DNA from: Ignavibacteria bacterium
Lineage (GTDB): Bacteria; Bacteroidota; Ignavibacteria; Ignavibacteriales; Ignavibacteriaceae
DNA length: 7,497 nucleotides
Direction: 5' to 3'
Assembly: GCA_030648225.1 (NCBI GenBank)
Contig: JAUSIA010000131.1
Span: 1-7,497, forward strand
The number at the start of each line of letters is the position of its first letter. Within the stretch, counting starts at the first letter, position 1. The position numbers and the translations under genes were made by a program. This document shows positions 6,084 through 7,497 of this stretch, one piece after another. The notes beneath the pieces were generated by a model. It was not told where the DNA came from and did not search any database. It saw only the letters and a program-made list of their open reading frames with translations.

Positions 6084-6974
6084 ATGAAATATTTTTTATA
6101 TCTGCCGGTTTTAATTCTTTGTTTATATTTTACAGGCTGCAGCGAGCTTGAAACAAATATAGAACAGCCGGAATCGGTTAACATTCATAAAGAAGGAATA
6201 CTTAATCCTTCCTCTATGGATTTCCATGGTAAGTTAATAAGTGATAATAACTGGGATATGAATCAATGTCAGCAATGCCATGGGGGTAACTATGATGGTG
6301 GTTTAGTTAACGTTTCTTGTCTCACATGCCATAACCAGCCTGCTGGTCCTGAAAACTGCTCAACTTGTCATGGCAGCGAAACAAGCCCTGCACCACCTGA
6401 AGATATTGATGGTAATACTTCTACATCATCTCCGCGGGTAGGCGCACATCAGATTCATCTTCGGGGAGGTTCATTAGGGAAGAGACTTTCCTGTTCGGAT
6501 TGTCATAAGGTTCCTGCAAGCATTTATACTGAAGGACATGTTGATACTGAACTTCCCGCAGAAGTACTAATAAATGGGTTTTTGGCAAACATTGTTACTA
6601 ATGATCCATCAACTATGAGCTATAATCCCGGACTCCCACTCTTCGTTCCAGATCCTGCTTATAATCCGGATAATCATACATGCTCAAATACATACTGTCA
6701 TGGCTATTTTAAGAATGGAAATTTAGATAACTCACCTATATGGACAGACCCGAGTACTGCAGCTTGCGGAACGTGTCACGGCGATCCATCGGCACCAACT
6801 CTTTTCGAAAAAGCTTTACCGAGAGGAGAACATATAAATGTACCTCCACCTCCTGTAGGTGAACCATGTTCAAATTGCCACGGAGGTATTGTTGATGAAA
6901 ATATGAAAATAATTGATCCCTTAAGGCATATTGATGGGAAACTCAATCTGTTCGGAGATGATGTTAAATTTTAA
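6084..6974 (+). CDS. Seven-heme lipoprotein cytochrome with a CX4CH site
   Basis: With the start at 6084 (296 residues), the protein begins MKYFLYLPVLILCLYFTGC, a lipoprotein signal with lipid cysteine C19. In-frame starts also exist at 6063 (TTG) and 6072 (ATG). The 6084 start has a GGA about 7 nt before it and gives the most compact signal peptide. Six CXXCH sites lie at 62 (CQQCH), 79, 92, 137, 228 and 262; a seventh, CSNTYCH at 200-206, has four residues between the cysteines. The CSNTYCHG...CGTCHG pair is the CxxxxCH...CXXCH arrangement known from Geobacter outer-surface cytochromes. Eight further histidines could serve as distal ligands. It starts shortly after the 14-heme gene ends. 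The likely role is a surface-exposed partner in the porin-cytochrome assembly, either a terminal reductase or an electron acceptor; no substrate can be named. Confidence 0.85.
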   Translation: MKYFLYLPVLILCLYFTGCSELETNIEQPESVNIHKEGILNPSSMDFHGKLISDNNWDMNQCQQCHGGNYDGGLVNVSCLTCHNQPAGPENCSTCHGSETSPAPPEDIDGNTSTSSPRVGAHQIHLRGGSLGKRLSCSDCHKVPASIYTEGHVDTELPAEVLINGFLANIVTNDPSTMSYNPGLPLFVPDPAYNPDNHTCSNTYCHGYFKNGNLDNSPIWTDPSTAACGTCHGDPSAPTLFEKALPRGEHINVPPPPVGEPCSNCHGGIVDENMKIIDPLRHIDGKLNLFGDDVKF

Positions 6975-6993
6975 ATACTTAAAAACAAACAAT

Positions 6994-7006
6994 AGGAGGT
7001 AAGGAG
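6994..7006 (+). promoter_or_regulatory. Strong double Shine-Dalgarno before the last lipoprotein gene
   Basis: AGGAGG (6994-6999) lies 8 nt before the ATG at 7008, and a second AAGGAG (7001-7006) lies next to the start. It is by far the strongest ribosome binding site in the window, which suggests this lipoprotein is made in larger amounts than the products of the weakly initiated genes upstream. Confidence 0.75.
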
Positions 7007-7007
7007 T

Positions 7008-7497
7008 ATGAAAAAAATATTTATCCCCGTTTACCTGTCAATAGCTGCACTGCTGTTGGCAGGTTTATTAGGTTGTGAGGGACCAGCAGGTCCTCCCGGA
7101 GATACAACAATTGCCAACCTTGAAGGATTCAAAGAGGGAATTAAGTGTGGAGATTGCCACAATCCTGATACAGACACAGTAAACTATGTATGGGCAAAGA
7201 AGTATCAGTGGGAGAAATCAAAACATTTCTATGGCGGAACATTCGCTGATCGCAATACTGCGCCATGCGCGGGCTGCCATACTACTGAAGGATTCATTCA
7301 GAGAGCCCGTGCAAATTTCCCTGCACAAGTTGCACCAACTGTTTGGAGTGTAGTGACAAAACAAACCAATCCAACCCCGGTTGGATGTTTTGCCTGCCAT
7401 TCTCCGCACTCGAATGGTGACTTTAGACGTCGAACCGAAGCCAGTGTGGTTCTTTGGTCTCCTATGGAAGGAATTTCTGACCAAACCATAGATTTGG
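7008..7497 (+). CDS. Multiheme c-type cytochrome lipoprotein (3' end outside window)
   Basis: The first 163 residues of an exported lipoprotein: a hydrophobic segment (residues 5-22), lipobox LLGC with lipid cysteine C23, then a short collagen-like spacer EGPAGPPG. Three heme sites are seen, at 47-51 (CGDCH), 87-91 (CAGCH) and 127-131 (CFACH), and more are likely downstream. WEKSKH at 68-73 repeats the distal-histidine motif WQKSKH of the tetraheme cytochrome that opens the cluster, suggesting a c554-like N-terminal fold. The gene starts 33 nt after the seven-heme lipoprotein gene and has a strong ribosome binding site. It is probably a surface-exposed or outer-membrane-anchored cytochrome of the same electron-transfer system. 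Open frames on the opposite strand between about 7218 and 7489 are shadows of this gene. Confidence 0.85.
   Translation, partial: MKKIFIPVYLSIAALLLAGLLGCEGPAGPPGDTTIANLEGFKEGIKCGDCHNPDTDTVNYVWAKKYQWEKSKHFYGGTFADRNTAPCAGCHTTEGFIQRARANFPAQVAPTVWSVVTKQTNPTPVGCFACHSPHSNGDFRRRTEASVVLWSPMEGISDQTIDL

Noticed and set aside
7218..7489. Two minus-strand open frames
   Set aside because: They are antisense to the last multiheme lipoprotein gene, which has a strong ribosome binding site, a lipobox and three heme sites in frame.

Overview
The window is AT-rich bacterial DNA with two divergently transcribed gene blocks separated by about 590 bp of non-coding sequence. The gene content suggests a member of the Bacteroidota/Chlorobiota/Ignavibacteriota group, with Ignavibacteria as my best guess. 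The reasons are an AniA-type copper nitrite reductase, weak or absent Shine-Dalgarno sites at most genes, low GC, and multiheme lipoproteins with a collagen-like spacer after the lipid cysteine. This assignment is inference; there is no rRNA or other marker gene in the window.

Left block (minus strand, transcribed from 2450 towards 1): an Rrf2-family regulator with three clustered cysteines, then a polytopic NapH/YccM/NosR-type 4Fe-4S membrane protein, then the copper nitrite reductase nirK, whose 3' end lies outside the window. The last two genes are 3 nt apart and the nirK ribosome binding site lies inside the end of the upstream gene. A good sigma70-like promoter (TTGACA-N17-TATCTT) precedes the regulator gene. 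Just downstream of its -10 box is an 18-bp palindrome, TCAGA-N8-TCTGA. A near-identical palindrome (15 of 18 bases) lies immediately upstream of the ferredoxin gene. This suggests an autoregulated, probably NO- or redox-responsive nitrite-reduction operon in which the Fe-S membrane protein may supply electrons to NirK.

Intergenic region (2393-2983): it holds the promoter and operator, a branched inverted-repeat (REP-like) element at 2507-2563 that contains a third TCAGA-N8-TCTGA palindrome, a short 8-bp tandem repeat, and an orphan in-frame stretch of 52 codons without a normal start.

Right block (plus strand, 2984 to beyond 7497): a tightly packed run encoding a c554-like tetraheme cytochrome, an outer-membrane beta-barrel, a 14-heme cytochrome, a seven-heme lipoprotein with one CX4CH site, and the start of another multiheme lipoprotein. 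Together they carry at least 28 predicted hemes next to a barrel. This is the layout expected of a porin-cytochrome conduit moving electrons across the outer membrane. Its divergent position next to a nitrite reductase operon is the most interesting aspect of the window. The functional link between the two blocks is inference.
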